From Deltaproteobacteria bacterium (lineage in GTDB: Bacteria > Myxococcota_A > Polyangia > JAAYKL01): a DNA stretch of 64,000 nt. This document shows, piece after piece, positions 50,829 to 59,663 of this stretch. The position numbers and the translations under genes are program-made. Every line of letters starts with the position of its first letter. The stretch's first letter is position 1. The stretch spans positions 1 to 64,000 of the forward strand of contig JAQTNF010000005.1 in the NCBI GenBank assembly GCA_028713995.1, in the 5' to 3' direction. The notes beneath the pieces are model-generated. The model was not told the origin of the DNA. It searched no databases and saw nothing but the letters and a program-made list of their open reading frames with translations.

Positions 50829-52025
50829 ATGAACGCACCATCCGATTCGAAACGCGGGCTCGTGGTCGCATGTCTCGCCGTTGTCGGGTTGTCGGGTTGC
50901 AGCCTGTTCAAGACCATCATGGGGACGAACACGATCATGCTCGACGACTACGAAGTTTTGTCCATGAAGGTGGACATCCGCAAGCCCGAGAAGACCATCT
51001 GTCCCATGGAGGCCACGCAGATGGCGGTGTTCGCGACCGTCAGGGATCCCGAGGACGCTTCCAAGACCGTCGAATACGAGACGTGGCAGGGCGATCCGAA
51101 CGCGCGTCGCAACGGCGCGCTCGACTTCGCGAACGTCACCTTCACCTCGCCCGACGGCGACTTCGACGAGCACGGCTTTTTCCATCCACGAGGCGGCGTG
51201 GCGGCCACGGCGGGCAAGGAGTTCGAGATTCGCGCCGTGTTGCGCAAGCAGCCCGACAAGTTCAGGTTCGACCTCAAGTACAGGCCCGACTACCGCTGCG
51301 TCGGCGGCGCGCGCTTCGACGGCTCGGCCGGCCAGCCCGGACAGGCGGGGATAGAGGGCCAGGCGGGCCAGGGCGGAGCATCCGGCGGGGAGGGGCAGGG
51401 GCAGAACGGCACGGGCGGCGGCTCAGGCGGACAGGGCGGCAACGGCCAGCCCGGGCAGGACGGGGACGAGATCGAGGTCCTTGCCACGTTCGTGAAGACG
51501 CCGTTCTACGAAAAGCTCGTGGCCGTGAAGGTGAAGTCGTCGGGCGGGGTGGGGCTGCTCCTTGCGCATCCGGATCAGCCGCTCGAGATCGCCGCGAACG
51601 GCGGACCGGGCGGGTCGGGCGGTGCCGGCGGACCGGGCGGCGCCGGCGGAGGCGGCGGCTCGGGCAAGCCGGGCGGGAGCGGCGGCAACGGCGGGAGCGG
51701 CGGGGGCGGCGGGAACGGCGGAAATGGCGGGAACGGCGGCACCATCCGGTTCATCTACGACGCGCGCTTTCCGGAGCTCGCGCAGGCGATCCGTCTCGTG
51801 ACCGACGGCGGCTCGGGCGGGCCGGGCGGCATGGCGGGCCAGGGCGGCCCTGTTGGCTCGGGCGGATCCGGCGACAACGGGGCCGCGCAGGGACAGGCCG
51901 GCGTCAGGGGCTCGGACGGCGCGGCGGGCCAAGCGGGCTTCTCGGGCAAGGCAGGGAGGGTGACAGCGGCGACCGGCCAGGTGGCGGACGAGCTCCGCGG
52001 CGTCCCGGGGCTCGACGTCCTTTAG
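50829..52025 (+). CDS. Collagen-like Gly-rich lipoprotein
   Basis: The 398-residue product has lipobox LSGC (Cys24), a folded N-terminal beta domain (about 30-155: TNTIMLDDYEVLSMKVDI, EFEIRAVLRKQPDKFRFDL), a first Gly-rich block (about 160-215, GQPGQAG, GQGGNGQ), a short beta domain (216-255, ATFVKTPFYEKLVAVKV), and a second long block (about 258-300) of GGxGGx units. A third block follows FPELAQAIRL. The Gly triplets are GGN/GGS/GGP-type rather than strict GXY, so a polyglycine-II or collagen-like fold is possible. It is likely exposed on the outer membrane. Confidence 0.82.
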   Translation: MNAPSDSKRGLVVACLAVVGLSGCSLFKTIMGTNTIMLDDYEVLSMKVDIRKPEKTICPMEATQMAVFATVRDPEDASKTVEYETWQGDPNARRNGALDFANVTFTSPDGDFDEHGFFHPRGGVAATAGKEFEIRAVLRKQPDKFRFDLKYRPDYRCVGGARFDGSAGQPGQAGIEGQAGQGGASGGEGQGQNGTGGGSGGQGGNGQPGQDGDEIEVLATFVKTPFYEKLVAVKVKSSGGVGLLLAHPDQPLEIAANGGPGGSGGAGGPGGAGGGGGSGKPGGSGGNGGSGGGGGNGGNGGNGGTIRFIYDARFPELAQAIRLVTDGGSGGPGGMAGQGGPVGSGGSGDNGAAQGQAGVRGSDGAAGQAGFSGKAGRVTAATGQVADELRGVPGLDVL

Positions 52026-52128
52026 TCTCTCTTCACGTCCCGTGCCCCGGTCTGGTATGAATGGGTCGTGGGCGTGAACGTTTCGCCGAGCGCCTTCGTC
52101 CAAGTCTTGGAAGCGGGAGGAGGACCCC

Positions 52129-52881
52129 ATGAAAACGGTCGGACTGCTCGTCACTTTCGCCACGATCGCGGCGTTCGCGCTGCCTTCCCTGGCCAAGGGC
52201 AAGGAGCTCGAGCTGCAGATTTCCAAGGAAGACGTGGATCTGTCCACGCGTACCGTGGGCTTCAGGCTCAACCGGCCGTGCGCCTCGGCCCAGATCCAGA
52301 TCTTCGGCGCGGGCAACGCCCTCATGGGTGAGTCCGTTCAGGAGTACAACGGCGCCGCGGCCGGCACCAAGCTCTCGATCCAGTGGAAAGAGGTCTACAA
52401 CGACGTGGCGCGCATCGAGCTCAAGGCCACGGACGTGAACGGCTTCTGGGTCTCGTGGGAGATCGTCCCGTTCTTCGTGGACATCCCGCACGAGGAGGTG
52501 GTGTTCGAGACCGGCAAGTCGGTCATCCGACCGTCCGAGGCGCCCAAGCTCGACGCCGCGCTCGTGCTGCTCCTCGACGCCATCAAGAAGCACGGCCGTG
52601 ACATGCAGTGTGAGGTCTACGTGGCTGGCTTCACGGACACGGTCGACTCGGTGGCCTACAACCGGCAGCTGTCGCTCGACCGCGCGCGCGCCATCGCCCG
52701 CTACTTCATCGAGCACGGGCTCAAGGGGATCCCCATCTGGGTGCGCGGGTTCGGCGAGGAGGTGCTCGCGGTGCAGACCGCGGATAGCGTGGCCGAGCCC
52801 CGCAACAGGCGCGCGTCCTACATCGTGGGTGTGGTGCCGCCGGACATCAAGGGTCCCGGCGCGTGGCAGCGCCTCCAATAG
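52129..52881 (+). CDS. OmpA-family periplasmic protein
   Basis: The 250-residue product has a signal peptide (MKTVGLLVTFATIAAFALPSLAKG), an N-terminal beta domain of ~105 residues, and an OmpA-like C-terminal domain with VVFETGKSVIRPSEAPKL, VYVAGFTDTVDS, NRQLSLDRARAIARYF and NRRASYIVG. The conserved Asp and Arg of diaminopimelate binding (GxTD, NRR) are kept, so it should bind peptidoglycan. No lipobox is seen, so it is soluble periplasmic. Shine-Dalgarno gggaggagga precedes the ATG. It lies 103 nt downstream of the Gly-rich lipoprotein. Confidence 0.92.
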   Translation: MKTVGLLVTFATIAAFALPSLAKGKELELQISKEDVDLSTRTVGFRLNRPCASAQIQIFGAGNALMGESVQEYNGAAAGTKLSIQWKEVYNDVARIELKATDVNGFWVSWEIVPFFVDIPHEEVVFETGKSVIRPSEAPKLDAALVLLLDAIKKHGRDMQCEVYVAGFTDTVDSVAYNRQLSLDRARAIARYFIEHGLKGIPIWVRGFGEEVLAVQTADSVAEPRNRRASYIVGVVPPDIKGPGAWQRLQ

Positions 52882-52887
52882 CCGCGA

Positions 52888-53739
52888 TCAACTCTTCACC
52901 AGCTTGATCATCGCCTTGCCCTCCCGGATCACCACCTTGAAATCCACGCCCTGTCCCTTGGCCTCGGCCTGCTTGCGCAGCGACCCGGCGAGCTTGTCGT
53001 AGCTCACGTTGTCCGTGGGCTCGTTGCACCGCTTGCGCGCGGTCAGGTACGCCCGGTAGATGGACTGCAGCCGCTCCTCCGAAAGCCCGGTCTTCGCGGC
53101 CGGCGCGGGCTTGGATTGCGGCCTGGCCGCGGGCTTGGACATGGGCGCCTTGGAGGAGGGGCGCGGCACCGGTGGAGCGGAAGGGGCGGGCGCCATCTCC
53201 GCGTCGCCGAAGGGGGCGTCGAGGGTCGCCACGCGGCGCACGCGCTCGAGCTCGGCCGCGTCCGCGAAGGGCTCATCGATGTCGAGGTCGCTCGGAAGCG
53301 TGAAGCACGCCGCGGGCCTGGCCGCGGGCGTCGGGATCGAGGCCCGCTCGCCGATATCGTCGGACTCCGAGAAGGGCACGTCGATGGACAGGCCGGCCAT
53401 GGGCCGCTCGACCCGGTCGGCGCCCTCGGCCTTCTCGATCCTTTTCTGTGCGCGCATCACATCGCGCTTGTAGGTGCCCTCCTCGATCTGCTTGCAGATG
53501 CGGCGCCAGTAGATGGATTGCGTGTTGAACTTCTGGACCTGGGTCTGGAACCTGAAGCGCTGGGCCGTATTGCGCAGCTGCTCGCGCCGCAAGGCCTGTA
53601 CCTTGCGCTCGACCTCCTTGCGCGGCACGGTCGGCTCCAGCCGCTCGATGCCCATGAAGTACTGGTTGTAGAGCGCCTGAAGCCTCTCAAGCTGGTGCTC
53701 GAGGTCGTCGAGCATCTTGTCGACTTCTTCGGGCGTCAT
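52888..53739 (-). CDS. MXAN_5187-type cytoplasmic protein, unknown function
   Basis: The 283-residue product has an N-terminal helical domain (residues 1-105: EVDKMLDDLEHQLERLQALYNQYFMG, QRFRFQTQVQKFNTQSIYWRR), a disordered Pro/Ala-rich middle, and a helical C-terminal part (LQSIYRAYLTARKRCNE, VDFKVVIREGKAMIKLV). The N- and C-terminal pieces are familiar from myxobacterial proteins named after MXAN_5187; the role is unknown. No signal or membrane helix. It follows the ConA-like lipoprotein gene by 17 nt on the same strand and may share its transcript. Confidence 0.75.
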   Translation of the reverse strand: MTPEEVDKMLDDLEHQLERLQALYNQYFMGIERLEPTVPRKEVERKVQALRREQLRNTAQRFRFQTQVQKFNTQSIYWRRICKQIEEGTYKRDVMRAQKRIEKAEGADRVERPMAGLSIDVPFSESDDIGERASIPTPAARPAACFTLPSDLDIDEPFADAAELERVRRVATLDAPFGDAEMAPAPSAPPVPRPSSKAPMSKPAARPQSKPAPAAKTGLSEERLQSIYRAYLTARKRCNEPTDNVSYDKLAGSLRKQAEAKGQGVDFKVVIREGKAMIKLVKS

Positions 53740-53756
53740 GGTGCGTCAACCGTCCG

Positions 53757-54410
53757 TCACAGCTCGTACACGACGAGGTCGTCGAAGTAGACCTCGCTCT
53801 CCCAGTCGTTGATGGCGAAGCTGTCGTGGCCCGGTCCCTCGAGCGGCGCCTCGTCGTCGAGCTCGAGGAACGGCCGGCCGTCGAGCAGCCACTCGAACCT
53901 CCCTCCCTTGCGCGAGATCGAGAACGCGTAGGAGCGGCCCGGCTCGGCCCTGGGCTCCGTGCGCGCCTTCCGGTCGTCGCCGTGCTCGTTCATCCGCGCG
54001 ATGATCGAGCGCGAGTTGTTCCAGCCGCCCAGGATGACCACGTAGCTCGTGGCCGTGTACGAGGCCTTGATGGCCTTGGACGCGCCGTCGCCGAAGACCT
54101 CCACCTTGATGTCGACCGCCGGGCTCATGGACCTTGCCTTGAACTCCACGCGCGCGTCGCGAGGAAGCTTGCGCTTGAGCCACAGGGGCTTGTTGTGGGC
54201 GCCCCCCGCGCGCAGCTCGCCGTTCACGATCGCATAGCCCCCGCCCGTGTCGAGCCAGTCCGGGCCCACCTCGGCGCGATCGAAATGATCCTCGAACACG
54301 ACGCGCCCCTTGCCCCCTTGCGGCGCGGCGGTGCCGGGCGTGCCGCATGCGCAGAAGGCAACGGCGACGAGCACGCTCGGTACGATCCCCATGAGCCTCG
54401 TTCGCAGCAT
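53757..54410 (-). CDS. Lipoprotein with a concanavalin-like beta sandwich
   Basis: The 217-residue product has a lipobox FCAC (Cys21) and a ~180-residue beta domain with VVFEDHFDRAEVGPDWLDTGG, LPRDARVEFKARSM, GRSYAFSISRKGGRFEWLLDGRPFLEL and a closing VYFDDLVVYEL. This pattern (FEDHF...DW..G.W......L and final FDDVVV) is typical of DUF1080/LamG-like sandwich proteins that bind glycans. No catalytic pair is evident. The start lies 6 nt after a -10 box without Shine-Dalgarno. Confidence 0.8.
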   Translation of the reverse strand: MLRTRLMGIVPSVLVAVAFCACGTPGTAAPQGGKGRVVFEDHFDRAEVGPDWLDTGGGYAIVNGELRAGGAHNKPLWLKRKLPRDARVEFKARSMSPAVDIKVEVFGDGASKAIKASYTATSYVVILGGWNNSRSIIARMNEHGDDRKARTEPRAEPGRSYAFSISRKGGRFEWLLDGRPFLELDDEAPLEGPGHDSFAINDWESEVYFDDLVVYEL

Positions 54411-54416
54411 GCGTCA

Positions 54417-54445
54417 AAAGTATCAGACGCCCCCCGGCCGGGCAA
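54417..54445 (-). promoter_or_regulatory. Promoter of the concanavalin-like lipoprotein gene (leaderless type)
   Basis: Minus strand: TTGCCC (54440-54445), 17-nt spacer, TACTTT (54417-54422), 6 nt before ATG 54410. Confidence 0.45.
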
Positions 54446-54492
54446 CACCGCGCAAAGAGGCTGCGCGAAGGGGGGCAAAGCCGCGCCGCGAG

Positions 54493-54521
54493 TTGACGGT
54501 GCGCGCGATGAGGCTTAGATT
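54493..54521 (+). promoter_or_regulatory. Promoter of the CDF transporter gene (short leader)
   Basis: TTGACG (54493-54498), 17-nt spacer, TAGATT (54516-54521), 12 nt before ATG 54534; the leader would be about 6 nt with no Shine-Dalgarno. Confidence 0.55.
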
Positions 54522-54533
54522 CGCCAAAACAGC

Positions 54534-55493
54534 ATGGACTCGCATGGTAGAAAAGCGGTGGCGGCGACCCTGTCCGTGGCGTCCAACACCGCGCTCGTGA
54601 TCTTCAAGATCGTGGTCGGCCTCGTGACCGGCTCGGTCTCGGTCATGTCCGAGGCCATCCACTCGGGCATGGATCTCGTGGCCGCGTGCATCGCCCTCGT
54701 GGCCGTGCGCGCCTCGGGCAAGCCGGCCGACGACGACCACCCCTACGGACACGGCAAGTTCGAGAACCTGTCCGGCGCGATCGAGGCGCTCCTCATCTTC
54801 ACCGCGGCCGGCTGGATCATCTACGAGGCGATCCACAAGCTCCTCGCCCCGAGCCCCATCGAGACTATGGGGCTCGGCGTGGCGGTCATGTTCGTCTCGG
54901 CCGCGGTCAACGTGGTCGTGTCGCGCATTCTCTTCAAGGTGGGCCGCGAGACCGACTCGGTCGCGCTCCTCGCCGACGCCTGGCACCTGCGCACCGACGT
55001 GTACACCTCGGCGGGCGTCATGGCGGGTCTGGGGCTCATCATGGTGGGTGGGGTCGTGCTGCCCGGCGTGAGCCTGCTCTGGCTCGACCCGGTGGTGGCC
55101 ATCGCGGTGGCCATGCTCATCATGCACGCCGCGTTCCGGCTCACGCGGCAGTCGGTGCGCGACCTGCTCGACGCGAGCATGCCCGGCGAGGAGCGGGAGT
55201 GGATCCGCGCGTACCTGGGCAGCCTGGCCTCGCGCATCCGCGGCTTCCACCGCCTGCGCACGCGCAAGGCCGGCCCCACGCGCTTCGTGGAGTTCCACCT
55301 TCTGGTGGCGGCGGACATGCACGTGGACGAGTCCCACGGCATCACGGACGAGATCACCGCGCACATCGTCGACCGCTTCCCGGGCGCGCTCGTCACCATC
55401 CACATCGAGCCGTGCGACGGCACGTGCAAGCCGGTCTGCGTGGACGGCTGCTTCCTCGACGAGGATGGACGACGGGCCGTGCGCGCGTCGTAG
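54534..55493 (+). CDS. Cation diffusion facilitator (CDF) metal exporter
   Basis: The 319-residue product has six membrane helices. Two H-x3-D metal sites lie in SEAIHSGMD (TM2) and ADAWHLRTD (TM5), with DDDHPYGHGKFENL between TM2 and TM3. The HD-HD set points to zinc or a similar divalent ion. The C-terminal cytoplasmic domain (about 210-290) is the usual alpha-beta metallochaperone-like module (RFVEFHLLVAADMHVDESHGI). It ends in a Cys-rich tail CDGTCKPVCVDGC that most CDF proteins lack and could bind metal. Confidence 0.93.
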   Translation: MDSHGRKAVAATLSVASNTALVIFKIVVGLVTGSVSVMSEAIHSGMDLVAACIALVAVRASGKPADDDHPYGHGKFENLSGAIEALLIFTAAGWIIYEAIHKLLAPSPIETMGLGVAVMFVSAAVNVVVSRILFKVGRETDSVALLADAWHLRTDVYTSAGVMAGLGLIMVGGVVLPGVSLLWLDPVVAIAVAMLIMHAAFRLTRQSVRDLLDASMPGEEREWIRAYLGSLASRIRGFHRLRTRKAGPTRFVEFHLLVAADMHVDESHGITDEITAHIVDRFPGALVTIHIEPCDGTCKPVCVDGCFLDEDGRRAVRAS

Positions 55494-55497
55494 CCGC

Positions 55498-56721
55498 TCA
55501 GCGGAACGCGTAGAGCTTCCCGTCGTCGCTCCCGACGTAGAGCGTGCCGTCGGGCCCGAGGACCGGACCCGCGTCCACCTGGCCTCCCGTGAGGAAGCGC
55601 CACGCGAGAGCGCCCTCGGGCGTGAGGCAGTAGACGTAGCGATCGCGGCCGCCGAAGTAGACGTATCCGTCCGCGTCCACGAGCGCGCCGGACTCGATGC
55701 CGTACAGGTCGCCGTCGCCCGGCTCGATGTGGAAGCGCCAGCGCACGGCTCCCGTGCGACCGTCGAGCGCCGCGAGGAAAGGCCGCGGGCCGTAGGTCGA
55801 GGCGTAGACCGTGCCGTCGCGCGCGATGGCCGCGGGCGCCCGGATCGGACCGCCGAGATCGGTGGCGAAGCGCAAGGTGCCGCCCGGCGCCACGGCCCGA
55901 AGCCTTCCGTCGTCCGAGCCGAAGTAGACCGTGCCGTCGTCGCCCACGGAGGGCGAGCCGTCGTTGTCGCCGTCCGTGGAGAGCTTCCAGCCGGCCGCGC
56001 CGATCGGGGTGAGCGCGTGGAAGGAACGCCCCTGCGTGCCGAAGAAGATCGTGCCGTCGCGGCCCACGGCCGGGCTCGTGAACACCTTCACGCGCCCCAG
56101 GCCGGCCTCGAACTTCCAGCGAAGGACGCCGGACGCGAAGAGCGCGTACAGGAACCGGTTGCAGCCGAACACCACCGTCCCGTCCGCGGCGAGCACCGGC
56201 GAGGTGTCCACGTCCCACCGCCCGTCCTCGGGCTTGTCGCCTCGCGCCGCGGGCTCGGTGGTGACGAACACCCAGCGTTCCTTGCCCGACGCATCGACCG
56301 CCGCGAGCCGATCGTCGTCGCTGCCCACGTAGATCGTCCCGTCCTTGCCGATGACCGGCGAGGTCCAGATCTTGCCCCCGGCGTCGTACGACCACAGCTG
56401 CCTCCCGTCCTTGCCGATGGCGTAGAGCCTGTGGTCGTGCGAGGCGGCGTAGACCGTGCCGTCCTCGGCCACGGCCGCGTCCGCGCAGATGCGTCCCCCG
56501 GTCGCGAAGGTCCACCTGAGATCCGGTGCCCGCGGGCCCGCCGCGCCCGCGCGACCGGTGTGGGCCGCGTCGCCCCGGAACGCCATCCAGCCCCGCTGCT
56601 CCTGCGGGTTCAAGGTCGCGGGCGGGGAAGCGGACGCGCGTGCCGGGATCGGCTGTGCGTTCGGGGACTGGCTGCACGAGAGGAGCGCGAGAACGACCAG
56701 GGCCGGGCCGCAGGGCCTCAT
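55498..56721 (-). CDS. PQQ-type beta-propeller lipoprotein (BamB-like)
   Basis: The 407-residue product has lipobox ALLSC (Cys16), a Pro/Ala-rich linker, and repeated blade motifs of the PQQ/BamB kind: DGTVYAASHDHRLYAI, DGTIYVGSDDDRLAAVD, DGTVYFGSDDGRLRAV, DGYVYFGGRDRYVYCL, DGTLYVGSDDGKLYAF. About eight blades cover residues 45-407. No PQQ ligand or dehydrogenase residues are identified, so a scaffolding role like that of BamB is more likely than redox. It follows the 920-residue TPR gene by 4 nt, so the pair forms an operon. Confidence 0.88.
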   Translation of the reverse strand: MRPCGPALVVLALLSCSQSPNAQPIPARASASPPATLNPQEQRGWMAFRGDAAHTGRAGAAGPRAPDLRWTFATGGRICADAAVAEDGTVYAASHDHRLYAIGKDGRQLWSYDAGGKIWTSPVIGKDGTIYVGSDDDRLAAVDASGKERWVFVTTEPAARGDKPEDGRWDVDTSPVLAADGTVVFGCNRFLYALFASGVLRWKFEAGLGRVKVFTSPAVGRDGTIFFGTQGRSFHALTPIGAAGWKLSTDGDNDGSPSVGDDGTVYFGSDDGRLRAVAPGGTLRFATDLGGPIRAPAAIARDGTVYASTYGPRPFLAALDGRTGAVRWRFHIEPGDGDLYGIESGALVDADGYVYFGGRDRYVYCLTPEGALAWRFLTGGQVDAGPVLGPDGTLYVGSDDGKLYAFR

Positions 56722-56725
56722 CGCG

Positions 56726-59488
56726 TCAGGAGAACACGCCCGGCTTGGGAATCACCGAGTCGCTGTTGCCGGCGAGGGCCGCGATACGCGAGGCCACGTC
56801 CGCGAAACCCGGCTCGCGGCCCTGGATCTTGGCGAAGCAGACGAGCGCCTCGTCGGTCCTTCCCATGAGCTCGTAGGTTCGTCCCAGCTCGTAGAGCAGC
56901 CCCATGTGCTCCTGGCGCCGCGCCCCCTTGATCGCCAGGCCCGCCTTGAGCGTGTCGATCGCCTCGCCGAAACGCTCGAGCCCCACGTAACAGATGCCGA
57001 TCATCTGCTTGCACAAGGCCGCTCGCGACGGGTCGGCGGCCGCGCTCTCGAACTCGCGGATGGCGTCCTCGTAGAGGCCCATCTCCTTGTATGCGATGCC
57101 GAGATCGTAGTGCGTGGAGTAGTCGGAGGCCGCCACCTGCTTGTCGATGTTGACCTTGATCTTGGAGGGAAGGGTTTCGATGTCGGCGGAGGAACCCTCC
57201 GGCTCCTCGGGGGAAGGCTCGACCGGCGACTCCGCGGGCTGCGGGGCCGTCGTCTTAGGCGCCGACTCGAGCTCCTCCAGCCTGACCACGGCGGCCATCA
57301 CCCGCGGATCGGTCGGGTGCTTGGCCGACAGATCATCGATTGCGGTCCTGGCCTCGTCGTACAGACGCTCGCTCAGGAAGAACTCGATCTCGTCGAGTTC
57401 GGACTGAATGTCCGGGAGATCGGCGCCCGCGTCCTTGGGCTTGGCCGGCGCGGGCACCGGGACGCTCTTGCGCTTGGCCGCGCGCTCCTCGGGCGGCGTC
57501 CAGGGCTTCGGCGTCACGGACGGGAGCCGGTCCCGAGGCGGCGCCACAACGTTGCGCGGCTGCGGGAGAGACACACGCCCGCTCGTCCGTCGCGAAGGCT
57601 CCGCGACCTCCGCCGTGCGCAAGGATGGACCGAGCACGCTCGGCCATGACGGGAACGAGGATGCCGTGGGACTGGACGGCGGCGCGGACATGGTCGCGGG
57701 CCTGGGCAAGCGTGCCGTGGACGTCGCCGACCCAAGCGCAGCCGGAAAGCTCGACCGTTCGTTCTGAGGGCGCGGGCTCTCGAACGTGTCTCCCGCTGGA
57801 AGCGAGGCCGGTCCCAAGACCTCCAGCTCCGGCAGATTCTCCCCGTCCGGCTCCTCGCCGAAGAGATCCCCGCCGGCCGCCGAATCCGACGCCGTGTTCT
57901 CGTCGAGCTCCGGTTCCAGCGAGGCGAGCCCGCCGTCCTCAACGTCAATCCCCGCGTCCTCGAGATCATCCTCGGTGAACGTGCGTTCGGGCGCTACGTA
58001 GGGAATGTCGTCGATGGTCGGCTCGTAGTCGGCCGGTACCGAGCCCGCAACCCGGCCGAGATCCCGACCGTCGCCGGGTTCGGACTCCGTGGCCGGCTCG
58101 GGCTGCGCCCGGCCAGGCGCTGCGGCGGTGCCCGCCCGTGCGATCTCGTCCGGCAGCACGCCGCCGAGGTCGAGGATCGCCTTGCGCGCCCGGGCGTTCG
58201 ACGGATCGAGGCGCAGCACCTCGTGCAGGTAGTAGACCGACCCCTCGGGCTGCTGCTCCCGGAACAGCTCCGCAAGGAAGAAGAGCTCCTCGAGCGCCGC
58301 GCCCATGTTGCCCATCTCGACGAGCACGTCCTTGAGCTTCTCCCGCACGTCGATGTTGTACGGATCGAACTCGAAAACCTTCTTGAGGTGGTCGGCGGCC
58401 CGTTCCTTGAGGCCGTACTTGAGCAGCACCTCGGCCTCGGAAATGATCTTGGCCGCGCGCTCTTCGAAGTCCCCGTCGACCGCCGCCGGTTCGTTGTCCA
58501 CGGCCTGTTCGAACGCCCCGGCCAGCGCCCCGGTCGGCGACGGAAGACCGCCCGGATCCGAACCCCAGCCCGCGCCGCTCTTGCCCGCCGCCTGCCCGCC
58601 GCTGAGCTGCTTCATGGCCGTCCGGTTGTGCGGGTCGAGCTCCAGGATGAGCCCCAGGATGCGGCGCTTCTCGTCATCGCGGCCCTGCTCGCCCAGGATC
58701 GTGGCCATCTCCTTGTAGACCGAGATGGCCTTCTCGGGCTGTGCGAGGCCGCGGAACGCGCTGGCCAGCATCTCGAGCACAAGAAGATCCCGCGGCTGCT
58801 TGACGAAACACGTCTGCAGCTTGGCGAGCGCGCGTTTGTACTGGGTGCGCTCCAGGTAGAGTTGTGCGAGCTCCCGCGCCAGATCGATGCGCTCCGCGTC
58901 GTGGTAGAGCAGGCGCTCGCCGACCTTGATGTAGTCCTCGATCCTCCCTTGCGCCTTGAGCTGATCCGCGGCACCCGCGAAATGCAGGGCCGCCTCCCGC
59001 ACCTGCCCCTCCTTGGACAGGTGCTCCGCGATGCGCAGCCGCGTGGCGATGTTCTGGGGGTCGAGGTCGGCCATGCGCGCGAGCACCTCGAGCATGCGAT
59101 TGCTCATGTCCATGCGCTGGAACATGTCCGCGAGCTGCTCGAGCTGGATGAGGGCCTCGGAGGTCAGGCCGAGCCTCACGTAGGAATCGGCCAGGCACTG
59201 GTGGATGTCGAGGAGCGTGGGGTCGATCTTGAGGACCTGCTTGTAGACCGCCACGGCCTTGAGGTGGAAGCCGTTCTTCGTGTACTGCTCGGCGACCTTG
59301 AGGTACGTCTCGGTGGCCTCCTTGCGCGCGCCCATGCGCGTGTAGAGATCGCCGATCTTGAGGCAGGTACGGATATCGTTCGGCTCGACCTTGAGGAGCT
59401 TCTGGTACTCCTGGATCGCCTTCTCGAACTGGCCCTTTGCCACGAACTTCTGGGCCGCTCCGACGATCTTTTCCTTGCTGGTGGTCAC
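56726..59488 (-). CDS. Large TPR scaffold protein
   Basis: The 920-residue cytoplasmic product starts at GTG. N-terminal TPRs cover residues 1-290 (KGQFEKAIQEYQKLLKVEPN, GLTSEALIQLEQLADMF), and a second TPR set about 340-450 has DHLKKVFEFDPYNIDVRE. Residues about 470-700 are acidic, Pro- and Ser-rich and probably disordered. A third TPR set (about 710-910) includes LYDEARTAIDDLSAKHPTDPRV and YEDAIREFESAAADPSRA. It probably holds together a protein complex and may share it with the downstream propeller lipoprotein. No known family name fits. It lacks signal and membrane helices. Confidence 0.87.
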   Translation of the reverse strand: MTTSKEKIVGAAQKFVAKGQFEKAIQEYQKLLKVEPNDIRTCLKIGDLYTRMGARKEATETYLKVAEQYTKNGFHLKAVAVYKQVLKIDPTLLDIHQCLADSYVRLGLTSEALIQLEQLADMFQRMDMSNRMLEVLARMADLDPQNIATRLRIAEHLSKEGQVREAALHFAGAADQLKAQGRIEDYIKVGERLLYHDAERIDLARELAQLYLERTQYKRALAKLQTCFVKQPRDLLVLEMLASAFRGLAQPEKAISVYKEMATILGEQGRDDEKRRILGLILELDPHNRTAMKQLSGGQAAGKSGAGWGSDPGGLPSPTGALAGAFEQAVDNEPAAVDGDFEERAAKIISEAEVLLKYGLKERAADHLKKVFEFDPYNIDVREKLKDVLVEMGNMGAALEELFFLAELFREQQPEGSVYYLHEVLRLDPSNARARKAILDLGGVLPDEIARAGTAAAPGRAQPEPATESEPGDGRDLGRVAGSVPADYEPTIDDIPYVAPERTFTEDDLEDAGIDVEDGGLASLEPELDENTASDSAAGGDLFGEEPDGENLPELEVLGPASLPAGDTFESPRPQNERSSFPAALGSATSTARLPRPATMSAPPSSPTASSFPSWPSVLGPSLRTAEVAEPSRRTSGRVSLPQPRNVVAPPRDRLPSVTPKPWTPPEERAAKRKSVPVPAPAKPKDAGADLPDIQSELDEIEFFLSERLYDEARTAIDDLSAKHPTDPRVMAAVVRLEELESAPKTTAPQPAESPVEPSPEEPEGSSADIETLPSKIKVNIDKQVAASDYSTHYDLGIAYKEMGLYEDAIREFESAAADPSRAALCKQMIGICYVGLERFGEAIDTLKAGLAIKGARRQEHMGLLYELGRTYELMGRTDEALVCFAKIQGREPGFADVASRIAALAGNSDSVIPKPGVFS

Positions 59489-59663
59489 AGCCTAGATATC
59501 CGTCGTTCCCGGGATCGCGGGAGGTCGCGTTTTTTGCCGTCTTGTCGCCATGTTGCGCGCGGCCTCCTCGCTGGCAGCCGCCGGCTGCGGCACGGTCATA
59601 TACATTACGAGCCGTCCCGGAAGACGTCAAGCAACGATGAAATCGCTGAACGGATGCGATATG

